A DNA stretch of 53,064 nucleotides, from IMG/VR virus record IMGVR_UViG_3300035205_000772, positions 1 through 53,064 of that record; one strand, 5' to 3'. This document shows positions 24,155 through 33,391 of the stretch, one piece after another. The translations under genes and the position numbers were made by a program. This stretch comes from a virus. The notes beneath the pieces are model-generated. The model was not told where the DNA came from. It worked only from the letters and a program-made list of their open reading frames with translations, and ran no database searches. Each line of letters begins with the position of its first letter. Position 1 is the stretch's first letter.

Positions 24155-25116
24155 AATGCTGCCCCATATGTTAAAGGAAATCCATTTCTAAAATGACTTG
24201 TATCATTATTTATTATTATTTGATAAGCCATTATTAATTCTTTTATACCATCGTGTAAAGTATATTTAGGTAGCCAACCTGTGCTTTCTACTTTTTCATT
24301 ACTTACAATGTAATCTCTTTTGTCAGGATCCTCATAATAATCAGAATAAGTAATAGCAAAATCTGAAATATATTTTTTAATCATTTCAGCTAATTGTTGT
24401 TTATTGATATTAGCGTTTGATAATCCTACATTGAATATCTCACCTCTATGTATATCACGAAGAACAACCATCCATTCAAATACTGAAGCTACATCTCTGA
24501 TATGAATATAGTTACGAACTGCTTTTCTTTCAAAGATAGTAATATATTTATCCGTCAATGCTTTATAAACAAATTCATTAACTAATAAATCTAATCTCAT
24601 TCTTGGTGATACACCAAACACCGTAGCAAATCTAAAGATAATTGCATTACCATTTTGTAATAATATATCTTCTGCATTACATTTGGTTATTCCATAATGA
24701 CTAATTGGTTGTAATTTTTGATCTTCCGTACATATACCACTTGAACGAGTTCCATAACCACTATTTGTATTTGGAAAAATAATAGTTTGTTCTTTAGATG
24801 TATTAGTTATTAAATCATATATCTGATTATAATTTACCTCTTCTGCTAATTGTTTATCTTTTTCACAAGCAGGAAAACCAACTATCGCAGCCAATGGTAT
24901 TATCACATCTGCTTTCTGTACATACTCATTTAATTTTTTATAATCTCTAACATCTCCATATACAAATTTAAAATTAGATTTATAACATAAATCACTCAAT
25001 GTTAACTGATTATACATCAAATTATCATATACGGTTACATCATAACCTTTATCTAATAACAAAGGAACAATTACTGAACCAAGATATCCTGCACCACCTG
25101 TAACTAATATATTCAA
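24151..25116 (-). CDS. NAD-dependent epimerase/dehydratase (extended SDR)
   Basis: A 321-residue extended SDR with intact motifs: TGGAGYLGS at 6-14, VIIPLAAIVG, FPNTNSGYG with Ser119, the active site YGITK with Tyr141 and Lys145, and FRFATVFG and RNYIHIRDVA downstream. This pattern is typical of UDP-glucose 4-epimerase-like and 4,6-dehydratase-like enzymes; the precise reaction is not determined. It is the only one of the three SDRs in the window with a complete catalytic triad. The gene overlaps its neighbours by four bases on both sides, upstream being the ParB/PLP fusion. Confidence 0.9.
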   Translation of the reverse strand: MNILVTGGAGYLGSVIVPLLLDKGYDVTVYDNLMYNQLTLSDLCYKSNFKFVYGDVRDYKKLNEYVQKADVIIPLAAIVGFPACEKDKQLAEEVNYNQIYDLITNTSKEQTIIFPNTNSGYGTRSSGICTEDQKLQPISHYGITKCNAEDILLQNGNAIIFRFATVFGVSPRMRLDLLVNEFVYKALTDKYITIFERKAVRNYIHIRDVASVFEWMVVLRDIHRGEIFNVGLSNANINKQQLAEMIKKYISDFAITYSDYYEDPDKRDYIVSNEKVESTGWLPKYTLHDGIKELIMAYQIIINNDTSHFRNGFPLTYGAAL

Positions 25117-26489
25117 AAACTATCTCCAATGTCGTTAACAATGCACAATCTATTTACTTCCGTACCTCTATTTAATTCTTTATATTCATCTCCACCAAAA
25201 ACAAATCCAACACAATCAGTTTCTTCAAAATTATTATATTTACAATATCTTTTATATTCTTCACCCCATTTTGTCCAAGCATAATCTGGACCAAATTTAT
25301 TCAATAATTGAATTCCAACATATGCTGATAGATAATTATATTGTTTCCATTCATTCATAATATTAATATTATCATCGTAATAATTTCTTGAATATCTAAT
25401 ACCTGCTCTCAATTTAGGTGCGTCATAAAATCCCTTACTCAAACTAAAAGTTATATCTTCAATACAAGTATATTTTGAAAAATCAAATTTTATATTTTTT
25501 GCAATTAAATACCAAGCACAATCAATCAAAACAGGAACTTTTAACTCTTCACACTTATCTAACACTTCTATCATTTTAGGGTGTATTTTACAATAATCAC
25601 TAAATGGGAAACTAATAACTACTGCATCATTAGAACTAACACCCGTATCTTCTATATAATCCCACCTATAATATTTTCTCCAATTTGCTTTATGATAAAA
25701 GAACTCCCCTTTAAAACATTTAAATCTTTTATCTTTATGTCTCATCCAAAATGAATCAAATGCTTGACTTGTTCCATTAGTATAAGATTTATATTTATAA
25801 TCATCCAACCCTTTTAATTTATTTAATTTAGATGCTTTAATGTACTTATGAAATACGTTACAAAATGCTTGTGATAAACTTGTCAATGAAAAAATATAAC
25901 TAATATCTATTTCTTTATTAATAGTTTTCCAAAATTCATTAACTTCCATATCTGGAACTGCTGTAGCTCCTTTATATCGTTCCATCCCAAAATCTATAGT
26001 CTTTTCAAATTCTTTAGCTCTATCTTTTACTTTATAATATTCTTCAAGTTGATCTTCAAAAGTTTCTCTCTCTATACAAGGTATTTCTACTTCATTAATA
26101 TCAACTTCAGGATGTCTTATTAATAAAATATGTTTTATAGTTACCATGCGATGAGACCCATCCCACATTTCATAATCTCCTGTATCAAATCTAGGTCTAA
26201 TCATAATAGGTTCTTTCAAACCATGTTTAAGAATACTTTCTTCCATAAGTTCATATTCCCAATTTTCTTGATTCTCAAAATCTTCCGAACTATACCAATT
26301 ATGAATAAACATTTCAGCATCAACCGCAGAAACTCTTTTTTTACTTGGATGATTACCTGGTTTATAGTTTCCATCCTTATCAATCCACTCTCCTGTTCTA
26401 ATTACTAAATGTTTCATCTTTATATGAACAACTTCATCTCTAACCTCTTCAAAAAGATTGTCTACTGATAAAAATTTAAAATCTTCCAT
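25113..26489 (-). CDS. ParB-like domain fused to PLP aminotransferase-like domain
   Basis: A 458-residue two-domain protein. Residues about 50-135 look like a ParB/sulfiredoxin-type domain: ILKHGLKEPIMIRP, then YEMWDGSHRMVTIKH with the DGSHR core at 110-114. Residues about 185-458 look like a fold-type I PLP enzyme: VLIDCAWY with Asp323 for the pyridine nitrogen, TFSLSKGF with the candidate PLP lysine Lys352, and RAGIRYSR just after. ParB-like domains are best known for DNA segregation, but some are amino-acid kinases (SerK/SbnI making O-phosphoserine), which would pair naturally with a PLP enzyme. That coupling is inference. ATG 26489 follows GGAG and overlaps the upstream radical SAM gene by 14 bases. 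Confidence 0.8.
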   Translation of the reverse strand: MEDFKFLSVDNLFEEVRDEVVHIKMKHLVIRTGEWIDKDGNYKPGNHPSKKRVSAVDAEMFIHNWYSSEDFENQENWEYELMEESILKHGLKEPIMIRPRFDTGDYEMWDGSHRMVTIKHILLIRHPEVDINEVEIPCIERETFEDQLEEYYKVKDRAKEFEKTIDFGMERYKGATAVPDMEVNEFWKTINKEIDISYIFSLTSLSQAFCNVFHKYIKASKLNKLKGLDDYKYKSYTNGTSQAFDSFWMRHKDKRFKCFKGEFFYHKANWRKYYRWDYIEDTGVSSNDAVVISFPFSDYCKIHPKMIEVLDKCEELKVPVLIDCAWYLIAKNIKFDFSKYTCIEDITFSLSKGFYDAPKLRAGIRYSRNYYDDNINIMNEWKQYNYLSAYVGIQLLNKFGPDYAWTKWGEEYKRYCKYNNFEETDCVGFVFGGDEYKELNRGTEVNRLCIVNDIGDSF

Positions 26490-28434
26490 TATAACTCCTT
26501 ATTATTGACTTATATCTACCTTCTTTTCTTCCCCACCAATACAACTCACGACACCATTTTATCATATTTCCTTTATAATTTTTTGACTTCGGCATTCCAT
26601 CAATATCACATACATGACCACTATTCGTCAAATTTTTATTATTTCTTACTACATCATGAATATTATAATCTAAATTTAATTTATATGGATATTGTTTATC
26701 GGGAATAATCAATGCGTTCTCTTGATATTCCATTACTGAATCTACGACTTCTAAATCATCTGTATATATTTCTTCAACAATAAACTTTTTAATTTCTTTA
26801 TAAAATTTATCTTTTTGTTTAAAAATTCTAAACATACTGCCTTCATCAAATTCCCATGTTCTACCATCTTCCAAATACCACCCCCAATATCTTAACTCAT
26901 TAAAAACTTCATCTATTGCTACTTTAAACTTTTTAATTTCTTCTCCTAAAACAGTATCTTCTTTTTTTGTAAAATACTCATATAATTTATCATAAAAACT
27001 TTCATAAGAAACATCTAAATAATTTTTGAAAAATCTTGCTATAAATTGAGTAGTTCCAAAAAAATGACAAACCATCATAAACCATCTAAAATTATAAGCC
27101 TCTAATACTTCTTCGTGTGTCATAGTATTTGATTCATAAACAATTTGTTCATCTTCTTGTTCACTCATCTCTGTTTTTGTAATATGATAATAAAGAGCTT
27201 TAGTAGTTTTATATTTTATTCCATATTTTTTAGTATACTCAGGATCACCAAATGGTGTATTTGGTAAAATACTTAATGGATAAACACCAATATAGTTATG
27301 TTGATTATGATTTATTAAAGTGAATATACCCTTTTTAAATGATTCTAATGTTTCTTCGGGTAAACCAACAATAAGTTCACAATATACAGGAAGATTTTCT
27401 TCTTTACATCTTTTTAAAAACCCATCTATATCTTTTCCACTCACATTCTTTCTCATTATTGCTTTTAAAGTTGGTTCGTGTAATGATTGTAGTGCTAAAG
27501 TCAATCCTTTATTTAAATCTCCCTCTTTTAAAACCTTTGCAATAGGTATACATTGTTCACCTCTATCTTTTGCCCAATCATTTCTAAAACGAATTGGGTA
27601 TCCATTTTTATTTTTCAATTCAACTAAAAGTTTTGCTGTTTTTAAATCCCTATCCGCAAAAAGTCCAAAATTCGAATCTCCATTATCAACATAATCAATA
27701 TTATTCTTTGAAATCCACTCAAACTCTCTTTTTAACTTTTTAAAACTCTGTTTTTGTAATTTTTGAAAATATAAACTACCTATTTCACAATAAGTACATC
27801 TATATGGACACCCTCTTGTACCTTCTACTGTACAAGTGAAATTAAAATCTTTATTTTTATATTTTTTAAGAATTTTATCAAAAGTTCCATCTAAATATGG
27901 ACTTGGCATAGAATCTATATCTGTAATTCTTGGTGTTGTTAAAGTTGTAACAAATTTATAATCATTTGTTTGATAAGTTATACCTGTTACTTTAGACCAA
28001 TCCTTTTCCTCTAAATTTTCTAAAAGAATTTGTTCAAAAGTTAACTCACCTTCACCATGAACTAACATATCTACATATGGGTGTCTTTCAAAAAAATCTT
28101 TTTCGTGTTTTAACCTATCTACAGAAGGTTGATGTTGTCCACCATATACAATAACACAATCAGGATACCTTTCTTTTACTATTTTAGCTACTTCATTATT
28201 GAATGCCCAATTCCAAACAAAGCAAGAGAAACCAATTATTGATGGATTTTCTATTTCATTAATAAAATCATCTACATCAGTTCTAATAAATAAATAATCT
28301 GCCAATTCATAATTTTCTTTAATAGTTTTGTTTAATCTACAATGAGACCAAAGCAAACCTGTAGAATAAGGCAATCTTACTTGAATGTCTTCGAATAAAA
28401 ATGATGGTTCAACTAAATATAATTTATTTTTCAC
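26476..28434 (-). CDS. Large B12-binding-domain radical SAM protein
   Basis: A 652-residue protein. An N-terminal cobalamin-binding-like domain (IIGFSCFVWNW, VIVYGGQHQPS, MLVHGEGELTFEQIL) precedes a radical SAM core with Cys209, Cys213 and Cys216 in TRGCPYRCTYC. ALQSLHEPTLKAI and ELIVGLPEETLESF follow the usual core layout. The last 270 residues are rich in aromatic residues, with no known domain. The start appears to be GTG 28434 (preceded by GGTGA), overlapping the end of the dehydrogenase gene by 11 bases; no ATG fits nearby. Members of this class do methylation or ring-forming chemistry; the substrate is unknown. Confidence 0.86.
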   Translation of the reverse strand: MKNKLYLVEPSFLFEDIQVRLPYSTGLLWSHCRLNKTIKENYELADYLFIRTDVDDFINEIENPSIIGFSCFVWNWAFNNEVAKIVKERYPDCVIVYGGQHQPSVDRLKHEKDFFERHPYVDMLVHGEGELTFEQILLENLEEKDWSKVTGITYQTNDYKFVTTLTTPRITDIDSMPSPYLDGTFDKILKKYKNKDFNFTCTVEGTRGCPYRCTYCEIGSLYFQKLQKQSFKKLKREFEWISKNNIDYVDNGDSNFGLFADRDLKTAKLLVELKNKNGYPIRFRNDWAKDRGEQCIPIAKVLKEGDLNKGLTLALQSLHEPTLKAIMRKNVSGKDIDGFLKRCKEENLPVYCELIVGLPEETLESFKKGIFTLINHNQHNYIGVYPLSILPNTPFGDPEYTKKYGIKYKTTKALYYHITKTEMSEQEDEQIVYESNTMTHEEVLEAYNFRWFMMVCHFFGTTQFIARFFKNYLDVSYESFYDKLYEYFTKKEDTVLGEEIKKFKVAIDEVFNELRYWGWYLEDGRTWEFDEGSMFRIFKQKDKFYKEIKKFIVEEIYTDDLEVVDSVMEYQENALIIPDKQYPYKLNLDYNIHDVVRNNKNLTNSGHVCDIDGMPKSKNYKGNMIKWCRELYWWGRKEGRYKSIIRSYNGRF

Positions 28435-29671
28435 TTATATTATCACCTAATTTAATTATTGTACATCTATCCACCTCAGATATATACCGCCATGGATCAA
28501 TAATTATTGATTCTATAGGAAAGTTAAATGTTGCGAACTCTTGATGTTTTGTTGCTATAAAAAATGTTCTTGGTCTATCAATATCTAACTGATAATCATC
28601 TACATATGGATCCCAATGTATAGTTTCTATATTTCTTTCCTTCAATATATTAACTAACAAATGTGCAGGGCTTCCTGTTTCTATATTAGTTTCCGATTTA
28701 AAAGATTTTCCCAATATTATAACTTCTCCAGGTAAGTGATGATATTCAATTAAGTCTGCTAACCACTCTGTTTGAACTTCTCTCTGTTTCATTATATTAT
28801 CAAACCAATTAAATCTCAATCCAAGTTCATCACTTAACCAACTCAATGCTATATTATCTCTTGGATGACAACCACCACCATCTCCCATACCACCACTTAA
28901 ATACTTGTCTGATATAATACGTTTATTACACATCTTCAATCCGTTCATAACCTCATCTACATTTGTATTTGGTAAAAGATGACACATCTCCATAAGTGTA
29001 TTTACATATGCTATCTTAGTTCCTATAAAAGTATTATACGCAACCTTAATTAATTCTGCATTCTCAATCGTTGTTTCATAAAATGGTGCGTGATTAATGG
29101 TTCTATAAAACTTCTTTGCCTTCTTTGCAGCTTCTTCATCATCTACACCAAATAAAATAATCTCTGGTCTAAGAAAATCTTCTATTACAGTTCCCATAGC
29201 AATAAAAAATGGATTATAACATAATTTAGTGTGCTTACTTAAAATTGGTAAAATCTCTCTACGAATTGTTCCTGGTAAAACTGTAGAAATTACTACTACA
29301 ACTACTTTTTTATCCTGTCTTTGCAATTCAGCATCTAAATCTATAAGTCCTTTCTTTAAATAAGAATAATCAAAATCTTTTCTTTCATCGGGTATTCTTG
29401 TAGCTCCCTCAAACTTTGGATCGTGTGGTGTTTGTATTGGAACAAAAATAATATCAGAATGTTTAACTACTTCTTCTATTTCCTTTATTTCTATTTTACT
29501 TTTATCTAAATAATCTTGAGCAAAAACTTCTTTATATGGTAATTTTTTCTCTGCAATTATTTTTTGAACTTCAGATGAAGGATCATATCCTATAACATCA
29601 TGCCCCTTCATTTCAACTGCTAAAGCTACAGGTAATCCTAATTTCCCTAATCCTACAAATCCTACATTCAT
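28424..29671 (-). CDS. UDP-glucose/GDP-mannose 6-dehydrogenase family protein
   Basis: A 415-residue nucleotide-sugar dehydrogenase. The N-terminal GLGKLGLPVALA is the NAD-binding turn. Lys209 and Asn213 in LIKVAYNTFIGTKIAYVN match catalytic residues of UGDH. The catalytic Cys is Cys268 in GGGCHPRDN, where most family members read GSCFPKD; Cys and Asp272 are kept, Lys is replaced by Arg. The C-terminal part has ILGKSFKSETNIETGSP, the usual start of the third domain. It would oxidise an NDP-hexose to the uronic acid, giving precursor for acidic glycans. It is coupled to a DESYD-family gene by a four-base overlap. Confidence 0.9.
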   Translation of the reverse strand: MNVGFVGLGKLGLPVALAVEMKGHDVIGYDPSSEVQKIIAEKKLPYKEVFAQDYLDKSKIEIKEIEEVVKHSDIIFVPIQTPHDPKFEGATRIPDERKDFDYSYLKKGLIDLDAELQRQDKKVVVVVISTVLPGTIRREILPILSKHTKLCYNPFFIAMGTVIEDFLRPEIILFGVDDEEAAKKAKKFYRTINHAPFYETTIENAELIKVAYNTFIGTKIAYVNTLMEMCHLLPNTNVDEVMNGLKMCNKRIISDKYLSGGMGDGGGCHPRDNIALSWLSDELGLRFNWFDNIMKQREVQTEWLADLIEYHHLPGEVIILGKSFKSETNIETGSPAHLLVNILKERNIETIHWDPYVDDYQLDIDRPRTFFIATKHQEFATFNFPIESIIIDPWRYISEVDRCTIIKLGDNISEK

Positions 29672-30783
29672 TTTGATATCTCCGTTAAATCTTTTATAAA
29701 TTTTCTTTCAAAAACTAAATCAAAATTTAAAAAATTATTTTTATTATGTATTAATTTATCTTCTACACTCTTATATAATTCAGATAAATGTTCATTACTC
29801 ATATTACACAATCTTGTAATTTCTTTTTGTATAAATCTAAATCTTGCATCATTATCTTCTATCTCATCATATGATTCATCAAACCATTCTGGAAAAGTTT
29901 CGAATCCATATTTTTTTAATAATTTTAAATAACCAACATCATTATTATTAAATACCATAAATGGATGACAATGAACTATTGGTTTTAGTATTTTCTCTGA
30001 AAGCATCAGTCCACTACCAGTTTCAGCAACTACAGAAAAATAAGAATCTTGATGATACTGTACTAAATTATCTATCGAAAAATTTGACTCACTTTTTAAA
30101 ATTCTTTTTTTATCAGCTTCCGTTTTCCAACTATTTGGTAAAACAATATTTTTTCCTAGATAAGAAATGTGCCCTTGTTCTTTTATAAATTTATTATTTT
30201 CATAAAAATTCCACATTGTAGATCTTGAATACGTTTTTCCACCCATCAAAGCTATAAATTTTTTGTTAGGTTTCTTGCTTTCTATTGTATCTAAATTTTT
30301 AATCTTTACATTCATATTCGGATTAGAATTGTTACGTGATGTATAATGTATACCATAAAACGTGTCTAACATCCTACATACAAAAAATGGTAAAGACAAA
30401 ACATTTATCTTTTCTTTAATACCCATTGTTTCACACCAATCAGAATAATGTTTATCAACATGATAATCATTAGTAATAAATAAAATATCTTGTGGTGGTA
30501 TCTTTGCTTCTTCAAGAACTTTATGTAAATTTATATGAAGTTTACTCTCAAACCAATGTCCTTCTGTATCTTCGATTATTACAACGAATCTTTTATTTTG
30601 TTCTTTCATCTCACTATGTTTTTCAATAAACAAATCCACATATAAGCTATCAGCGATATCTGCTTTAAATCTATTTTTATCTGGATACACAACACAATTA
30701 TCAAGTAAATATTTCCAAGAATTTGAAGTCATTGTTTCTTCATAATCGTCAAACATCATAAATCCTTTTATTCCTATTTTCAT
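29668..30783 (-). CDS. DESYD-family putative glycosyltransferase (paralogue 1)
   Basis: A 371-residue protein of a family found six times in this window. Conserved marks: LFITND near residue 101, KKFIALMGGKTYSRS at about 174-188, DSYFSVVAETGSG at 246-258, SEKILKPIVHCHPF with Glu263-Lys264 and His271/His273, and GFETFPEWFDESYDE with DESYD at 302-306. The EK followed by a HPF strand resembles the donor-binding C-terminal domain of GT-B enzymes such as GT10 fucosyltransferases and exostosin-like GT47. No membrane segment is seen, so it would act in the cytoplasm. The glycosyltransferase role is inference. It is closest by eye to the proteins at 31381 and 52006. Confidence 0.75.
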   Translation of the reverse strand: MKIGIKGFMMFDDYEETMTSNSWKYLLDNCVVYPDKNRFKADIADSLYVDLFIEKHSEMKEQNKRFVVIIEDTEGHWFESKLHINLHKVLEEAKIPPQDILFITNDYHVDKHYSDWCETMGIKEKINVLSLPFFVCRMLDTFYGIHYTSRNNSNPNMNVKIKNLDTIESKKPNKKFIALMGGKTYSRSTMWNFYENNKFIKEQGHISYLGKNIVLPNSWKTEADKKRILKSESNFSIDNLVQYHQDSYFSVVAETGSGLMLSEKILKPIVHCHPFMVFNNNDVGYLKLLKKYGFETFPEWFDESYDEIEDNDARFRFIQKEITRLCNMSNEHLSELYKSVEDKLIHNKNNFLNFDLVFERKFIKDLTEISK

Positions 30784-31388
30784 ATAATCTTCTCTTTTTT
30801 CTGTTGCATTACTCCATACTCATCTGCATCATATTCTTCTTTACTTTTTATCTGTCCATTCTCGTGCCAATGAGTTATTATTCCATCTTTTACACTTATC
30901 ACTTTCCATGATCCGTGAGATTTCATCTGTCCATTCTCATACCACTCTGTCCAAGTTCCAGCAAGTCTGCCTTTACTGAACGTTCTTTCTCTCCAATGCT
31001 GTCCATTCTGATACCGTTCATCGTATAATCCATCCCATTTCCCATCCTTGAAACTTATTGCTTGTTTTAAATTACCATTTGGCCACCAACCTCTCGATAC
31101 TCCATCTGCCCTTTTTCCGTCTTTATAATACCATTCATATCTAAGTTTTCCGTTTGGCCAATGTACTTGAAATAAACCATCAGTTGGTATATCATATTCA
31201 ATGCCTGGACCACCTTCATTTGCGACTCTATCTTCATATTTGACATCTTCAGTTACAGAACACATTACAGGTACATCAACTATATTACTTAACTTATCCT
31301 CAAAATCTTCTGCTATTGCTTCATAATCAAGCCCTTTAGTACCATCTTTTTCTTTACGGTAATATAATGTTATTTCTATTTTACCCAT
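30780..31388 (-). CDS. MORN-type repeat protein
   Basis: A 202-residue protein. After an N-terminal domain of about 70 residues (MGKIEITLYYRKEK and onward) come five MORN_2-like repeats recognisable by PNGKLR, PNGNLK, QNGQHW, ENGQMK and ENGQIK, each preceded by an aromatic pair and followed by a DG turn. Such repeats form an extended beta sheet that binds proteins or lipids; in bacteria they appear in YwqK-type putative antitoxins. I place the start at ATG 31388, eight bases inside the upstream gene; a TTG four codons earlier is less likely. It is sandwiched between two DESYD-family genes, so a scaffold for glycosyltransferases is conceivable. Confidence 0.82.
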   Translation of the reverse strand: MGKIEITLYYRKEKDGTKGLDYEAIAEDFEDKLSNIVDVPVMCSVTEDVKYEDRVANEGGPGIEYDIPTDGLFQVHWPNGKLRYEWYYKDGKRADGVSRGWWPNGNLKQAISFKDGKWDGLYDERYQNGQHWRERTFSKGRLAGTWTEWYENGQMKSHGSWKVISVKDGIITHWHENGQIKSKEEYDADEYGVMQQKKEKII

Positions 31389-32481
31389 TTGTTTCCACAA
31401 TATTTTTTAACTTACTTAATAATTCTTCGCCTGGTATTTTAAGATTAAGTAAAGTTTTTTGATTATGAACACATTTTTCATAAACACTATCATATAATTT
31501 ACTTAATTCTTTATCATCTTTTAATAAACAAAATTTTATAATTTCTTTTTTAATATACTCTATTCTTTCTCTCCAATCTTCTATATCATCATAACTTTCG
31601 TCAAATAATTCAGGAAAAGTTTCAAATCCCCAAGATTTTAACAATTTAAGAATTCCGTGTGTTCCTACTACAATAAATGGATGACCATGATATAATACTT
31701 TAGTTATTTTCTCTGTTACCCATTTCTCTCCATGATCTACAGTATTTTCAGGAACTATAGAAAAATAAGTATCTTCATAATATTGTTCTAAACTATCAAT
31801 TCCTACATATGAACGACCTTCTAAAACATCTTTTTTAGATGTTTTATAACTATTTGGTAAAACTATATTTTTTGCAATATTAGAAACATATCCACAATCT
31901 TTTATTTCTTTCCACATATTAAACCAATTCCAAAGTAAACTTCTTTCTGTAGTTTCTTTTCCTATCAAACATAAAAACTTTTTTGTTGGATTTTTATATT
32001 TTTTTATGTCAAATAAATCGTAACCAGTATAACCTTCTTTATAATATAATGAAATATATCTTTGAAAAAGCATTGGATAACTAAGTACATTAATTTTCTT
32101 TTTATAATTACTTGTTTTAAACCACTCGTTATATCTATTCTCAATTTCAGCATCATTACTAATAAAAATAAATTTATCTGCTGAAATACTATATTTTTCA
32201 CACAAATTGTGTATTCTTATATGAACTTCATTTTCATACCAATTTGCTTCTCCTGCATCAATAGTTACAATGAGAGGTTTACCTTTACTCGTAAAAAGTA
32301 CAATTCGACGTTGTACCCATTCTATCTCATTTTCATTTTCAATTTCATTTATCCAAGTACCCCAAGATCCATCATCAGTACATATCGTATTTTGTTCAAT
32401 ATATTCACAAATCTCTAATGGAAGTACACCTACGTCTTTTAAATCTTGTATGTTTTGTTTTTGTAATGATTCGTCAAACAT
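31381..32481 (-). CDS. DESYD-family putative glycosyltransferase (paralogue 2)
   Basis: A 366-residue paralogue. The family blocks are FIFISND at about 104-110, KKFLCLIGKETTERS, DTYFSIVPE near 237-245, TEKITKVLYHGHPF with Glu257-Lys258, and GFETFPELFDESYDD with DESYD at 294-298, followed by a helical tail ending in a KxVHNQKTLLN segment shared with paralogue 6. The N-terminal 90 residues differ from paralogue 1 but keep an LVTIDAGEANWYE-like acidic strand at the same place. It overlaps the SDR gene upstream by eight bases. The functional role is inferred as for paralogue 1. Confidence 0.75.
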   Translation of the reverse strand: MFDESLQKQNIQDLKDVGVLPLEICEYIEQNTICTDDGSWGTWINEIENENEIEWVQRRIVLFTSKGKPLIVTIDAGEANWYENEVHIRIHNLCEKYSISADKFIFISNDAEIENRYNEWFKTSNYKKKINVLSYPMLFQRYISLYYKEGYTGYDLFDIKKYKNPTKKFLCLIGKETTERSLLWNWFNMWKEIKDCGYVSNIAKNIVLPNSYKTSKKDVLEGRSYVGIDSLEQYYEDTYFSIVPENTVDHGEKWVTEKITKVLYHGHPFIVVGTHGILKLLKSWGFETFPELFDESYDDIEDWRERIEYIKKEIIKFCLLKDDKELSKLYDSVYEKCVHNQKTLLNLKIPGEELLSKLKNIVETNG

Positions 32482-33391
32482 TTGTATACCAATCTATAGT
32501 TTCTTTGATTCCATCTTCTAAAGTATACTTTGGTTTAAATCCAACCGACTCTGCTCTACGTGTATCCATTTGTCGTCTCATATCACCATTTGGTTTTAAT
32601 TTATCATACTTAACTTCTTTATCAAAATATTCTCCAATTGTATTTGCTATATCTGAAATTTTTACTTCTACTCCACTACCAAGATTTACTGGTACATTTA
32701 TTTTATTCTGTACCATATGTAACATTCCTTGTGCAACATCTTTAGAATAAATAAAATCTCTTATTGGTTCTCCATCACCCCAAACATTTATTACATCATC
32801 ATTATATCCTTTTTTGATTAGTGAAGCTATAACTGTAGATTCATCTCCAAAATTATCATAAGGCCCATAAATATTTGCAGGTCTTACAATAGAAATATTT
32901 TCATATCCATATGTTGCTCTAATCGCATAACAACTCAACTCACCCATTCGTTTTATATAAGCTGGAACTCTATCATTTTCACTTGGAACTTTATGCCAAA
33001 CTAAATTTTCTCTATATTCTTCCATAGGTGGATATACACCAATAGTGCTTGTATATAAAAACCAATCTGGTTGATAATAACCAACTGCTTCAATAACATT
33101 TGAATCAAACTGTAACATTGGTAAATAATCGGCAGGCTTCTCTTTTGCTCTAAGTGGTGATCCTTTAATTCCTGCTAAATGATAAACGTGATCAAACTCT
33201 CCTATAATACTTGCATTTGATTTAAATGTTAAATCTGCTTGTTGATACTTAACTCCTTGTAATAAATCTTGTGGTGTCCTATAATCTAAATCTACAACAC
33301 AAACCTCACCATATTCTTTAGAACATAATTTAGTAAGTTGTCTACCTACCATTCCCATTCCACCAATAATAAGTGCACTCTTATTTTTCAT
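32474..33391 (-). CDS. Extended SDR without Tyr at the usual catalytic position
   Basis: A 305-residue extended SDR. The NAD-binding motif is IIGGMGMVGRQ near residues 8-18, followed by DHVYHLAGIKG, FLYTSTIGVYPP with the Ser/Thr of the triad, SIVRPANIYGPYDNFGDES and VWGDGEPIRDFIYSKDV, typical of GDP-sugar and UDP-sugar epimerases and reductases. The active-site Lys is Lys147 in AYIKRMGE, but four residues before it stands Pro143, while a Tyr lies only two residues before (Tyr145). I choose ATG 33391 behind GGGGTGA, overlapping the TPP-enzyme gene by 11 bases; a start seven codons earlier is possible. A sugar epimerase or reductase variant is likely. Confidence 0.88.
   Translation of the reverse strand: MKNKSALIIGGMGMVGRQLTKLCSKEYGEVCVVDLDYRTPQDLLQGVKYQQADLTFKSNASIIGEFDHVYHLAGIKGSPLRAKEKPADYLPMLQFDSNVIEAVGYYQPDWFLYTSTIGVYPPMEEYRENLVWHKVPSENDRVPAYIKRMGELSCYAIRATYGYENISIVRPANIYGPYDNFGDESTVIASLIKKGYNDDVINVWGDGEPIRDFIYSKDVAQGMLHMVQNKINVPVNLGSGVEVKISDIANTIGEYFDKEVKYDKLKPNGDMRRQMDTRRAESVGFKPKYTLEDGIKETIDWYTNV

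Noticed and set aside
27320-27694. 124-codon plus-strand open frame
   Set aside because: It lies fully antisense to the B12-type radical SAM gene, with Phe/Ser-rich shadow composition and no family pattern.
32004-32201. Minus-strand frame inside DESYD paralogue 2
   Set aside because: It is an alternative frame within a gene whose own frame carries all family blocks.
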